Shown here: positions 48,030-60,321 of the stretch, piece by piece
Layout: every line of letters begins with the position of its first letter
Position numbering within the stretch: position 1 is the stretch's first letter
Assembly (NCBI GenBank): GCA_947685225.1
Contig: CANTUV010000076.1
Span: forward strand, 4,030,001-4,094,000
Reading direction: 5' to 3'
DNA from: Garcia nutans
Lineage: Eukaryota; Streptophyta; Magnoliopsida; Malpighiales; Euphorbiaceae
Length of the DNA stretch: 64,000 bases
Made by a program: the position numbers and the translations under genes
Notes under the pieces: model-generated
The model's input: only the letters and a program-made list of their open reading frames with translations
What the model was told of the DNA's origin: nothing
Databases searched by the model: none

Positions 48030-48365
48030 GTTTGGGTTTTGGACCGAGACTGAATTGGTTGGATTCTGGACCAGAGATTGGTTGGGCTCTGGACCCAAAA
48101 CTGGACTGGTTATGTTCTGGACCCGAAACTAGATTGGTTGGATTATGGGTCCGAAACTGAATTTGTTGGGTTCTGGACCCGAATTTTTTTGGGTTCTGGA
48201 CCCGATTTTGGCTGGTTGGGTTCTGGACCTGAAACCAGATTGGTTGAGTTTTGGACCCAAATTTAGTTGGATTCTGGTCCTGAAACTAGATTGGTTGGGT
48301 TATAGACCCGATGTTGGTTGGATTCTAGACCCGAATTTGGTTTGGTTGGGTTCTGGACCTGAAAC
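48030..48365. repeat. Minisatellite of GGTTGGGTTCTGGACCCGA units
   Basis: Roughly a dozen tandem units of about 25-30 bp, each close to TTGGTTGGGTTCTGGACC plus CGAAACTGGA, with some units shortened. The array is separate from the one at 47.3-47.7 kb and unrelated to it in sequence. It also lies in the 3' UTR between the antisense ORFs and the LTR. Open frames across it are not genes. Confidence 0.85.
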
Positions 48366-48895
48366 ACTTGCAAAAATTAATTGTAGTTAGTAAAGAATTT
48401 TGCAAAAAATATTTACTATTTTTTACAATATATGGGTACCTATATATTCTTGCCCCCTGCATGAAAAAAATATTTAATGACTACAAAAAATATTTTTTAG
48501 ACATGCAAAAAATTATATACTCACAATAAATATCTATTTTATGTGTGCTCGTGTGCTGTGTGTAACTGGAAGTAAATTATTGACAACAGATATGAAACAT
48601 GAATTATTGTTTTAGTGATGCGGCTTTTTTCATTTTGTTGTTTTATGCATTTTTCAAATCTGCATGTCCCTTCTCTGATTTAACCATGTAAATGATGCTT
48701 TTTTGGAACATGAATTATTGAAACTTATCCTGTAAACTCTTACTCATTTATAAATATTGAACAATTCATTATCAGAGATGCACTTCAAACTGCAAGTAAA
48801 TTTACATTCACTCAAACTTCAAGATTCAAGCAGAATTGCAATCTTAAGTTCAATTTCTTTTTTATTTCAGGATTTTCAACTTTCAATATATATAA

Positions 48896-51720
48896 ATGGC
48901 GGTAAATCAACATACGTCTAGGACTGGACCTCCTATGGATCCGAAATTACGTGCTTACCTTAAAAATAGCGGGTTGGATCGGGTTCCTATCTTAGCAGGA
49001 ATGAACCTCCACCGAAGTTCTTAAGAAAAATATAGGTATTTATTATTTTTATTTTGTATTATAATCTTTCTTTCTGCAGAATGTTTATTATATATACTTT
49101 TATTGCAATATTATAATAGTAAAAATAAGCAAATTAATGCGAAAAGTAAATTTATATACCAAAGGATAACATGAAAATAAAAATTAATTTTTGAAACAAA
49201 TTTAGTAAAAAATGTGTAGAAAAGAAAAATACTACTAGTGTTAAAATGAATAAATTAATGTAGAAAATGCTTATATGCGTGAAATCTTTTATATATATTG
49301 CTACTAACTTTAGAAAAATAAAGTAAAGAAAATGTCTATTCGTAAAAAAAAACTATTATTTGAAAGGCTTGGAAAAAGAAATAAAAAAATTAATGCATGA
49401 ATATAAAATAAAATAAATAAAATATTAGTCATGATTCAAAATATATTAAAAAGGAATTTTTAAAATCTACAAAAAAAAAAAGAAAATAAATGTCAAAAAT
49501 TAATAGGGTGTTAAAAATATTATGCATGACATTTTATATTTTTCTTTCATTTTTTATTACTTTAGAATTAGCAGTAGGCAGATATACTTATCTGACTTGA
49601 CTTACCTTTATTATGATAGTATGACAGCTGTGAGATCCACGGTGATGAGAATGTTCATAAGGCCCGCAAATGGTATGAGCGAGTACCACCGATAGTTTAG
49701 AAAATGACTTGAGAGTGTGGCTTTGAAGAATTTATACTGCAACTGACGACCAAAGGATTTCAAATTGACAGAAGCGTGATTCAAGCGCTTCACACTTTTT
49801 ATTTTCCCATTGGAGAGATGGTGATCGGTCCGGTGGACTTCACAGCAATAACGTGTTTAAAATGCGACGAAATCCCCGTCCCTTTGACCAACGATATATT
49901 GACTACAGATGAGATTCGTCAATTAATCGGTTTAAGGCCCAAGTATAAGGGAGCGTGCAAGATAAAATATGAATGCATCCACGAGTACTAGATGAGGCAG
50001 ACCCGACCCGTACAAGGTGTACAGACAGAAAGGTATACCCACAAATTTTTGTTGTATCTGTTAGCCACGATTTTATGCAGCACTGAGTTTCAATCCATCT
50101 GTCGGTTCTACGAGCTCTGTCCAATTTTGATCTCTTGCCATTTTACGCTTGGGGAGAGGTGAGCCTTGTCTGTCACTATCATGGCTTTAATAAAATTAGC
50201 CTGAATAAAAGATCATTTACAGGCTTTATGGTCGTCGCCGAGGTATGAATCCTTCTCTTTGTTTATTCAAGTGATGTGTATGAGCAAGCTTGATCCTTTC
50301 TTTTACCTTGACAGGTATGGGCATACAAACATAACCTGGTGAGGGTCTGGTATTCCTAGAAGATGGATAGGATACCCGATATTAAGCCTTTGGTTATTGG
50401 ATCGCAGAGAAGTGCCCGGGAGTCATCATGCGCATTCTCAGCATTATATGTTGAGCCGCCTGTCCTAGGATCAGGTAAAAGATAAAATTAGTATTATTAT
50501 TGAATTGTATAAGGAAAATAACTTACCTATGTCATTGTATTTCAGGTGAACATTGTTTGGTGGAGAGCCGAGGAAAGGGCGAGTTGGACTGCCGGCATGA
50601 ATAATGCATTACCCCTTCAGAACTCTCATCGAATTATTGTCGGGCCTATTTTCAGTGGTTGGTTTCTTAGTGAAAGGGTACACAAATTGGTTCCTTGGCC
50701 CTGAGCAAAGGCGGGTACCAATATCCCAATATTTGTACTGACTTGCATATCTATAAAGGAGAATATTTGGAGACATGCCCGAAACAGATATGATGTTGAT
50801 GCATTCTTGCTTCGACTAGACTTATCATATAATAAGTTTATACATGACCATTTGTTGCACTTTGAGTTTTCTCTTGATGGGTTAAAGATTTTGAGAAAGA
50901 AGGGGATGGAGAAGAAGAAGAAGAAGAAGAAGAAGAAGAGGATAATAACATGGAGGAAGAAGGTGATGAGGAGAATGAGGAGGACGAGGATGATGGCGAG
51001 CAAGGTGGTGGGGATGAAGAGGAATGAGAGGATGAGGAGGAAGATAGTATAGAGAATGCTGCCCATGATGATGCCATGGTTGTCTCCTCTCAAATTGATT
51101 AGAATTTTTTTTTAATCCTAGACTTGCCTTGTCATTGTACTGATGTAACTTGAATTTTCGCAGGTGATGGAACAGTCAGGTGGTCCCAGTCATGATGGAG
51201 TCGGTCCTTCTCATGTAGTTGTACCGCAGTCAGATGTGTTGCCCGTAGCACCCTATGTTGATCCATCTTCTGGGTCTTAGGGCTTCGAACTGAGCTATCT
51301 TATTTGTATTTCCTATTTCCTATTTATATATGTTGAATGTATGCATGAAAATGTATGAACCTAACTTCTCCTTTTCTGGCTCACAACGAATGCTTGAAGA
51401 GCATAATCGAAAGTTGCGGGAGGAATTAGCCGCTAGTCGCTGGCGTGCGGATCATCTTAAATGGAACTTTTGAGACTTCAAATTTCAAGGCTATAGAGAT
51501 CCTGGTGCATCTTCATCGAGGAGGCCCCAGACGAATGGCCATGACCTGCCACCTCCCTTATCAGGCTTTGATTATAATAGGATCGATTCTCAGGATAACC
51601 GTGATCTAGACGCTTCTTTCTCAAGAGAAAACTGGGCAGCTGATGTGTCTCCACCTCCAACAGGCGATGAATTTTTTAGTGCTTTATTCAATTACAAGCC
51701 ACCCCCCTCCTTCATAGTGA
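48896..51720 (+). pseudogene. Antisense ORF with plant mobile domain (PMD), broken
   Basis: Plus strand, opposite to the host retroelement. A first exon-like piece starts MAVNQHTSRTGPPMDPKLRAY at 48896. From about 49620 the frame gives WYERVPPIV, then ECGFEEFILQL, HTFYFPIGEMVIGPVDFTAI and TDEIRQLIGLRPKYKG, then TERYTHKFLLYLLATIL, matching the plant mobile domain (aminotransferase-like PMD) with its FxxPxGEM core. Later parts (from about 50310) continue after GT-AG-like gaps to WWRAEERA, an acidic Glu-rich run at 50900-51050, and a coiled-coil-like stretch near 51400. Several stops make it a pseudogene. PMD ORFs in antisense between pol and 3' LTR are known in Tat-lineage elements; their role is not established. 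Confidence 0.72.
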
Positions 51721-52391
51721 TATTGCTTGTAATACATTAAGAAGCTTATTGCAAATAATGTACCGTGATAAATAAAATATTTTGACTTTTCAAACGACCT
51801 TTTTTAATGTTTGGATTTACATATATAATGTACTGTGATACATAAAATAGTTTGACTTTTCTGTATTACATATATATGTACAAATTCATACCATTTCGAA
51901 ATTCATTTAAAATGATTCGACATGGATTAATTAAATCAACAAAACCAATACCTACACGGATTAGGTTTAACAACTTCTCACTTTGCAGCGAACTAAACTT
52001 ACTTTGACATGGATTAAAATTTTAACCTAATTCGACATGGATTTTCCTAACCTTAAACAACTTGAACTTTGACCAATAACTATAAATATCAATAAACCAC
52101 TTACTTTTCTTTGACATTCAAAGCAGTAATGCTCCAATAAATCCAAGGTAATTGCATTCCATACAATCTCAAATTCTAATTTCAGCTTTGGTCTTTAACA
52201 ATTTAAATCAATTGCAATTGTAATGCCCATAATGAACGAGGCCAATTTAAAAAAAGATAAAGAATTTATTCAAGACCATCAAGCATATACATTGGGAACA
52301 AACATCATGGTCTCAGCTCAATATATTAAAATGCTTCCAAAATGTTAAGTTAGACAATTTCTTTTTACATGTCATAACTTCCTTTTAGGAT

Positions 52392-53545
52392 GTGAAAACT
52401 AGGACTTTCAAGATAAACAATTTTAAAATTTATCCCATGATCGAAGAATTTGAAGCTATTCTCGAATATCCAAGCAATCAACTAATGGCATTGCCCATAC
52501 TAACTTCCAAGACTCATCAAAAGATGCAGATATTATTTCAACTTTTAAAGCCCGAAGTTCTGCAATTGACGAGAGATGAGAAAATTCTACTTGGTCCCTT
52601 GATTGACTTTTTCACTTCCCATTTAGCTCCCACCAAAACTTGGGGGTGCATGTTCTATGTTTGTTTGCTTAGTCAATTCTTGCTTATTTCTCCTGACAGC
52701 GATATCAATCCACGAGTACTGGATATCACGGACCAAACGGAATGAGGATTGTCACCAGTACCCGTGATCTTGGTGGAAACCCTAGTTGGCTTGGATCAAT
52801 TCAAGAAAGTATCTTCAAGGAGATTGGCTGAGAGTCCTTTGCTGCTTCAGGTAATTTCCTAAACCACCCTTTCGGGTTTTTAATTTAGGCCTTTTATTTT
52901 TATTGCTCTAATTTTTGTCTAGTCTACCCTTGTTGATTTTTAGAACTAGCAAGCTATCCTAATTTTTGCCTAAGCCGCTCTTGCAGGTTTTCAACTTAGC
53001 AGACCCCTTTTTTTATTATTTTTTATGGCTTCTAATTTTTTCTCTAGACCACCATTGTTAGTTTTCGGACTAATTTTTGCTTAGGCCGCCCTTTTGGGTT
53101 TTCAACCTAACGAGCTTCTTTATTTTAATTATGGTTTGTGTCTATAGATCTGGCTGCAGGAACACTTCTGCTTACTTGATACCCCATCTATGAACTTTAT
53201 CAGATATCTGCCATGATACTATTCTGCCAGAAAACTACTCCATCCTGCTTCTTCATATGCCGACTGGATTGACTGGATCCGTTCACGAGCTGTGATGAAC
53301 ATCTTTTGGTTGGTACCTTGGAGGAAGATTACCCATGTTACCATTCAAACATATATGATGTATGTTCCTCTTGTCGCTCTTCGTCAAGGTACTTGTTATG
53401 ATCCTCATCGACTTGACTGCCAGTATGGAGCCGAGCCTTGAGGTTCTGAGTTTACTCTTGATTTGGACATGCCCCTCCTAACTGAAGCTTTCTTGGATCG
53501 ACTGAAGCAAAGCTGGCTTGCATGCTATACTTATCATCTGCCATA
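52392..53545 (+). pseudogene. Second antisense ORF, two exons, retroelement-associated domain
   Basis: Exon 1 (52392-52850) begins MKTRTFKINNFKIYPMIEEFE and ends SPLLLQ at a GT donor; exon 2 (53148-53545) follows an AG acceptor with IWLQEHFCLLDTPSMNFIRY and then YADWIDWIRSRAVMNIFWLVPW, finishing at a stop at 53545. The opening (PMIEEFEAILEYPS) and the WLxEHF segment recall a conserved plant domain found in many retroelement-linked proteins (DUF7745-like); I am not certain of the name. One stop lies in each exon (52743-52745 and near 53441). The intron and the 3' flank share repeated motifs. Direction is opposite to the surrounding retroelement. Confidence 0.6.
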
Positions 53546-54020
53546 GATTTTACACTTATCAATTCCTTAGAAAAAATGATGTTAGGATAAACAATAATAA
53601 TAATAATGAAAGATATTTTCTTTTCTTTTATAATTTGTCATCACCTTTTATTATTGTGTTATTTATTTTACCTTAATGGTCAACTTATTTCAAAATAGTG
53701 CACATAAAACAATTTTAATATTAACTCCATTTTATTAAATTGGGGAGCAACCAAACATAAAATCAGCATACACAAGATCACTCATGTAGCTAACGAGCCC
53801 TTTCGGGTTTTCTAGTTGATAATTTTTTCTCATTTAACTTACTCTAATTATTGTCTAGCCCTCCCTTTCAGATTTTTGAAACTAGCGGACTACTCTAACT
53901 TTTGCCTAGGCTGACCTTTTTGGGTTTTCAACCTAGCGAGCTCTTTTTTTTATATATATAAAATCTCTTCAACCTATCAATGTTTACTGGCTCACTAAAC
54001 TCATTCTCATCCATGTCTGA
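53546..54020. other. Spacer between antisense ORF and integrase, with repeated motif
   Basis: At 53793-53945 phrases such as CCCTTTCGGGTTTTC and TTTTGCCTAGGCTGACC recur. They match words in the intron at 52860-53110. No gene is seen. Confidence 0.5.
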
Positions 54021-54029
54021 TAGCTTGAC

Positions 54030-55000
54030 TGCACCCTTTGTTCGTGACTTGCGTTATAATATATGGCCCTTCCCAACTAGGTCTAAAATTTTCTCTTGGA
54101 TCAAGGACATTAGGCTTACAATGCTTCAACGCTAAGTCACCAACTTTAAACTTCCTGATCTTAACCCTCTTATTGTAGGCCCGATCTATCTTTCTTTGAT
54201 ACAGCTAATGATAATACAAAGCTTTTAACCTTCTCTCTTCTAACAAAGCTAACTATGTGTATATGCTCACTACCCATTCTGTCTTAGGAAATTCAGCTTC
54301 CAGGACCACCCTCAATGATTTGATCTTAATCTCAATTGGTAACACTCCTTCCATCCCACAAACAAAGAAAAATGGCATCATTCCAGTTGGGGTTTGCACA
54401 CTTGTTCTGTATCTCTATAAAGCAAAAGGAAGTATCTCTGATCAATCTCTGTACGTCTTGGTCATCTTGGACAAAATTTGTTATTTATCTTATTTGTTAC
54501 TTTCACTGCACCATTAGCTTTCGGTTTATAAGGGGAGAATCGGTGATAGTGAATTTGATACTTCGAGAATAAGTCCTTAACTGCTCTTTAAAATTGTACC
54601 TCGTTGTCCGATATCATACTGTGTGGGACTCCATACCTGCAGATGAGATTCTTTTCAATAAATCTAGCCATTTTCCTTGCCCCCAGCTTGCTGAAAGATT
54701 TAGCCTCAACCCATTTTGAAAAATAATCCACTGTCACTATAATGAAACGGTGACCGTTTGAAGTCGTCGGATGTACCTCCCCAATAATGTCAATCCCCCA
54801 TATTGCAAAATGTCAGAGTGAAGACATAGAAAATAATTCTTCAGGAGGCATATGATTTAAATTACTATACATCTAACATTGCTGGCACTTCTTCACAAAA
54901 TCTATACAGTCTCTCTTTATGGTCAACCAGTAGTAGCCTTGTCAAATTATTTTCTTAACCAGGGCTAATTCGTTCATGTGTGGCCCATAACTTCCCGCAT
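54030..55000 (-). pseudogene. Tat-like integrase, broken
   Basis: Minus strand, read from 55000 down: HxxxxYGPHMNEL, then QGYYWLTI and DCIDFVKKCQQC (the HHCC finger), then GEVHPTTSNGHRFIIV, DYFSKWVEAKS and ICRYGVPHSMISDN, holding the catalytic Asp residues. Near 54160-54030 the C-terminal part reads FKVGDLALKHCKPNVLDPR and FRPSWEGPYIITQV. The finger and core are nearly continuous; scattered stops and shifts disable it. Integrase inserts the DNA copy. No chromodomain is visible, as expected for Tat. Confidence 0.8.
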
Positions 55001-55320
55001 GTATTTTTGACATGATCTGCTCAACTTTGAACTTTCTCAAACATCTCAAATGAGCCCCATCATGTCATCTTTGATACAACTCTCCATGAAAAGTGATGTA
55101 TTGTAAGGACCATCGCCTTATGGCCCTTCTCTCTTCCCTTATTACTCCCAACGGGCATTCCTTATTTTTCAAGAACCGTCTTATGGTGTCATACAACGCA
55201 TCATAGTCTGTATCAGTTTTCATGATTGTTCATATTCATAGCAAGGAGTTGATGATCTGGCCAAAACTAGAGGCTTAAGAAATAAGTTGACAGAATTTTC
55301 CCACACCGAAGTCAATGTGG

Positions 55321-56110
55321 CTAAGGCATCGACCATCTGGTTTTTTCTCTTGGTAAGTGTATAAATCTGCACTCCTTAAAATTCTTTTTCATTATAGTCA
55401 AATAATCATGGTATGGTTTTAACTTATCTTCTTTTAACTCCAACTCTCTATTCACTTGGGATACCACCAACAATGAATCATTAAAGACTTGCAGCTTATC
55501 CACCTTCATAATCATCAGGGTTTCCAAACCAAAGATCATGCTTCATACTCAACCATGATATTGGCTGCTTTGAACTTCAACTTGTTAGCTAGAGGAATGA
55601 GCTCCCCTTTAGGTGATTCTAGTATTACTCCCAAACCTACTCCATTTCTATTTACTGCTCCATCAAAATATATTTTTCATCCTTATACTTCTATGGCCTT
55701 TAAATATCCATCAGGAAATTCCAAAATCACTTCCTCACTGCTTGGCAATGGTTGCTGAGCCAGAAATTTTACTACTGCTCTACCTTTGACGGTTTTTCTG
55801 GTTACATATTCAATCTCAAATTCTTCTAAAATTATCAATCATCAATCATATTATTCAATCAACGAGGGTGTCTCCTTTAAATATTTTACCAGATCCAACC
55901 TGAAAATTACTTGCACACTATATGACTGAGAGTAATGTCGCAGCTTCTTAGAAGATAAAACTACAGCTATACAGGTCTTTTCAATGATACTATACTTAAT
56001 CTCATAAGGTAGGAGTTTTCTACTCAAATATTAGACTGCGTACTCAACCCTTGATTCATCTGCTTGGGCTAGCATAGCTCCTATTGACTCTTCCTCTACT
56101 GCTAAGTATA
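55321..56110 (-). pseudogene. Second (additional) RNase H of the Tat-like element
   Basis: Minus-strand frame 55539-55321 reads FGLETLMIMKVDKLQVFNDS, then LLVVSQVNRELELKEDKL, then PYHDYLTIMKKNFKECRFIH and LPREKTRW. This form (the D-S-LVVxQ strand, then HxPRE) is the extra RNase H typical of the Tat lineage, in addition to the RT-linked one. Upstream the sequence up to 56110 contains its N-terminal half in other frames, with the link to the first RNase H. Presence of two RNase H regions is the main reason for the lineage call. Confidence 0.75.
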
Positions 56111-56129
56111 GTAATAAAGGTTTACCAGG

Positions 56130-57060
56130 TTAAGGTGGTTTCAAAATAGGTGGATTTCGTAGATACTCTTTTATACGCTCGAAGGCCTTTTGACACTCTT
56201 CATTCCACTTGACCGGCTGGTTCTTTTTAAGTAATTTAAAGATAGGTTCACATATTGTGGTAAGATTTGCTATGAATATGCTAATGTACTGTAATTGTCT
56301 GATGAACCCCCGAACTTCCTTCTCTGTCTTAGGGGCTGGCATATCCCTGATTGTCTTAACCTTGTCATTGTCAGTCTCAATACCATTTAGGCTAATCACA
56401 TGCCCCGGTATTTTACCTGAAGTAATTTCAAATAAACACTTGTTTGGATTTAACCTGAGATTATACTTCACTGCTCTCTCAAAAAAATATCTCTAGATTT
56501 TGGAAATGTTATTCTCTTGTATCTAACTTTACCATCATTTCATCAACATAGACCTCAACTTCCTTATGCATCATGTCATGAAACAAGGTGGTGGCATCCT
56601 TTGGTAGGTTGCTCCAACATTCTTTAATCCAAATGGCATTACCCTATAACAAAATGTACCTCATATAGTAATGAAGGTAGTTTTAGCTTTATCCTCTTGG
56701 GCCATTAACACTTGATTGTATATGAAAAATCCATCTAAGAATAAGTGTAGCACACTAGAGGCTACACTATCAATAAGGACATCTATATGGGGTAAAGGAA
56801 AGTCATCCTTAGGGGAAGCTTTGTTCAAGTTTATATAGTCCATACAAACCCTAATTCTTTCATATTTCTTTGTCATGGGAACTATATTGGCTAGCCAATC
56901 TGGATAATCTATCACTTCAAGGAACTTTACTTGTATCTCTTTGGTGACTTCCTCTTTGATCAATTCTGTCCATTCCGATCTTAATTGTCTAAGCTTTTGT
57001 TTGACAGATTTCATGTGAGTGTAAGTGGGAATCATGTGCTTGGTTATATCTCGATCAATT
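56130..57060 (-). pseudogene. Tat-like reverse transcriptase and first RNase H start
   Basis: Minus strand from 57035: MIPTYTHMKSVKQKLRQLR, then EVIDYPDWLANIVPMTKK, RVCMDYINLNKASPKDDFPL, HIDVLIDSVASS and FLDGFFIYNQVLMAQED. Then, after a shift, the palm with the D-D motif at about 56600-56490, then the frame 56471-56130 with YNLRLNPNKCLFEI, KTEKEVRGFIRQLQYISIFI and CQKAFERIKEYL. All conserved RT blocks are traceable but in several frames, so it is dead. The palm (YxDD) block lies in the shifted section and is decayed. Confidence 0.82.
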
Positions 57061-57677
57061 CAAGGCATATCCTCATAAGACCAAGTAAAGATTTCTTTAT
57101 TTTTTTAAATATTTTTTTCTAATCTCTCTCTCTCATCAGAAGTAAGGTCAAATGCTATGCTAATATTTTTAGGATTATCGGTTGTTCCCAAATTTAATGA
57201 TTGTGTATCAACAAAGTTAATATTAAAAATACTCATGTAACCATTATTTGAATATATGCAACCATCGGAAAAAAACATCACACGAGTAAACAAAATCAGA
57301 CTTTAATACATTCATTTTGGAAAAGAAAACATCATTGTTCTCATACAGAGCAGACAAATTAAAATCAAAATCAGAATTAACATCAATGTTCTCATCAACA
57401 TAAACTAAAAGATCCTCAAACTGTTCTTCAATGAGGGCAGCAATTTCTTCTGGAGTCTTCTGGATCTTCAGGGCAACTTTTTTCTTCTCTTCCAAGCTAG
57501 GTTCTTCGTCAGTTGGTAGGTCAATCTTTTTCTCTTCATGTTCCACCAATTCAGCAACATCAGCAAAGATCTCGAAGCCATGGACCATCTATCCCATGAA
57601 CATAATAGGCTCAGGCTTTCCTTGCAGTGGTCCCAGCTCTGGTGCTTTGATAAATATTTTTTCAAGTGGAGGAAAAC

Positions 57678-58494
57678 TCATCTTCTTATTTTTATCAGCA
57701 GAACACGTCCATTTGCTTCATTATACCCCAACCCTTTCTTGAAAGTTTGAGTCTTAAAATCTGGAAGCTCAGTTACACCTGCCTTCCCCTTTCCAAGGTC
57801 AGTACCAGGTAGATAGTTCATTTTCTTCATCATAGCCAGAATTTTAGAACCCATTATCTCATTATCAGAAATAACATCCACTTTAAAACCATTGAGATGC
57901 CTCTCAATCATCAAAGCATTTACTACTTCATTATTCTCATCCTTGATAACCACCATTTCTGATGGAGTGTAGAAGAAACTCCACCAAGAGGATGAAACCA
58001 GGGTCGTCCCAATAGCAATATAAAAGTGACGGCTATATTCAAAACCACAAACTCATCCATGGATTCAATTGGACCAGCCTTCACAATAGCTTTAAAAGTT
58101 CCCTCAGCATGCCTCTTAGTATTATCATAAGCCCTAATGGTCACCTCGGTTGGCTTAGATCCCTTATTGGCATAACTAGTTTTAGCAAGATCTTGAGTGG
58201 GCGGACATTTATGGCAGACCCATCATCAACCATCACACATGGAGTCCTTTTCCCTTTGACCTCTATCTTGATAAAGAGAGGGCGGATGTGATCTCTTTCC
58301 TCTTCCTGTAAATTAGCATCTAAAAATGACACCATTCCAACATCAACTTTGCCCTTCTTCTGGACATCTTCACACTTCATTACTCCTTCAGCTTTCACGA
58401 AATCAACCAACTCATCTGGTGTTATAGAAGTGGAAATTGGCATGCTAGCTAAAGCTTTGGCCATAGTTTCATGGTGTTTTTTGGACGTAGCCAA
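57678..58494 (-). pseudogene. Tat-like aspartic protease with G-patch
   Basis: Minus strand from 58494. The frame gives RPLFIKIEVKGKRTPCVMVD followed by DGSAINVRP, the protease active site (here D-D-G-S where D-x-G-S is usual), then FVVLNIAVTFILLLGRPW. A G-patch-like segment follows (57956-57678), YLPGTDLGKGKAG and FKTQTFKKGLGYNEA, a glycine-rich RNA-binding motif commonly placed between protease and RT in plant Tat elements. Three frames are involved. A further Glu-rich linker continues to 57300. Confidence 0.78.
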
Positions 58495-58822
58495 TAGATC
58501 CCAGATGCTAACACTTTCTTAGGTCCTTTTCAATTTCTTAAGGACTGTGTCATCTTCATCTTCACTTTTTTTTTTCAGCATCTTTCCTCTTTTCGGCTTT
58601 TACTTCCTTTGGTGGTAGCCTTGCATAAGACTTACTAGAGCGGGTGTTCAATACTTCGTCCTCTTCAGCTTGGACCAGGTCCACTCCTCCTTTTTTATTT
58701 AGAATCATCATCACTATCTGTTGAATCCCAAAACTCATTTATAACACAGATGACCATTTCATTTTCATCCATAACTTGCTCCATCTCACTTAGCACCACT
58801 TCTTCTTTAGTTGCCTCCCCAT

Positions 58823-60160
58823 CTATGTCTTAGAAAGAAGACAACATAAATTTTTCATCAAACATTCTCCAATCATGAAAGTTGTTAGCGGTGGTACTCT
58901 GTTGAATCTTGGCAACGGATTATCCTTTGTGCTAGGCTTGTTGGGCTTGGGTAGCTTCTCATTATTAATCAAATTATGGATCTCATGTCTCAATCTCAAA
59001 CATTTATCTATCTCATGCCCTTGCATTTGATGGAACTAACAGAAAACTTTAGCATCAAAGTTAGGTGGCAGAGGATTTGGCAAAGGGCGATGAGTCAAGG
59101 GTTATAACAATCCCTTCTTTTATAGTTTATTGAGAACCCAAGACAACAACTTTCCAAATTCTGAGAATTGTCTCCTTCCCTTTTGACTAGTTGTATTAAT
59201 ATTAACTACCTTTTGTGTGCTTTGATTACAAGACTGATATTTTCCTTTCTCATTTCTTCTTGTAGAAAAATGGTTCTTCTCTCTTTTTCACTTTTCTATT
59301 TGCAAGCCAGCTTGAAGGAGATCCTTAAAATCTCTAATAAGGGTATGGGACATCCTTTCATGAAGGTTAGGTAGCATCCCTCTTACAATCATCCTAATAT
59401 GATCTAATTCATTGGGCCTTTTCTTGAGCAATGCATCTTTGTTCCTCCATCTTTTTATATAGTCAACAAAATTCTCATTTTGTCTTTTCCTAATTGACTC
59501 AACTTCCATCAAAGTCACCTTCAACTCAGTATTATACCCATACTGTTTGATGAAGGCTTTGTATAGTAAATCTCAGCTCTTTTGAGTACTATCCTCTAAG
59601 GTGTTGAACCAATTTTGGACAACAGGGTCCAACGAAAGCATGAATTACCTTAGAGTTTGAGCCTTAGTAGCTCGAGCAGACTACATAGCAATGATGTATT
59701 ACTTCACATGGAGATGATGATTCCTAGTTTCATTGAATTTGGCAAAGGAAGGCATCTTGAATTTGTACGGGACTTCTTCATCTTGTTCAAACAACTTATC
59801 CACTTTCGACATCTCTTCAGTTTTCAACTTCTTTTCAAACTTATTTTCCAAATCGGCAATCAGCTTCTCCAAATTTGAAGTTTTAGTCTTTTTTACATTT
59901 GATCTTTCCATAATCTTCGGCTCTTTCTTCTTACCTTGAGGATCTTAGAAGTATTGAGCCTAGTTATCATCGTCATTAATAACCACTTTGTCATCATCAA
60001 AGGCTACTTCGCCAACCTTAGCCTTTCCTTTGTCTTTCTGCTTCTTAGTGCTGACAGATACCTCAGCAGTGTTCCCTAAAAGTGTAGCCAGTTGGCTCTT
60101 CATAGTCTCAGCCAGGGTCATCATCTACTATTCTATGAATTTGTTCAAACTCCATTACTT
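58823..60160 (-). pseudogene. Tat-like gag, broken
   Basis: Minus strand from about 60130: MMTLAETMKSQLATLLG opens the protein, then basic and acidic runs (KKQKDKGKAKVGEVAFDDD). Next MERSNVKKTKTSNLEKLIAD (59911), a coiled-coil-like stretch, then YKFKMPSFAKFN, then VTLMEVESIRKRQNENFVDY, WRNKDALLKKRP and a capsid tail (MLPNLHERM). The zinc-finger area near 59030 (CLRLRHEIHNL) appears altered. At least four stops make it inactive. It is followed by protease in the usual order. Confidence 0.78.
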
Positions 60161-60316
60161 TCGGTGAGAAGCTAATTGAGTTGCTACTAGATTCACATCA
60201 CTAGCGCACATTGGGTTATCGTATACTCTTGAACTACTATACTCCAAGTCTGTGAGCCAGAAAGGATCAATGATATGTAATGTAATGCTTGTATGCATGT
60301 ATGCACAAGTAACAAG

Positions 60317-60321
60317 CAAAC
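60317..60321. other. Target duplication CAAAC, left copy
   Basis: CAAAC directly precedes the TG of the solo LTR and is repeated as CAAAC at 62073-62077. It is a perfect 5-bp target site, the size left by Ty3 integrases. Confidence 0.8.

Noticed and set aside
48078..48390. ORFs made of WTQNWTG and SGPETD-type repeats
   Set aside because: Translation of a tandem DNA array; no independent evidence of a protein.
50807..51077. Lys-rich and Ser-rich frames
   Set aside because: They are alternative-frame readings of the GAAGAAGAAG tract that encodes the acidic run of the antisense PMD gene.
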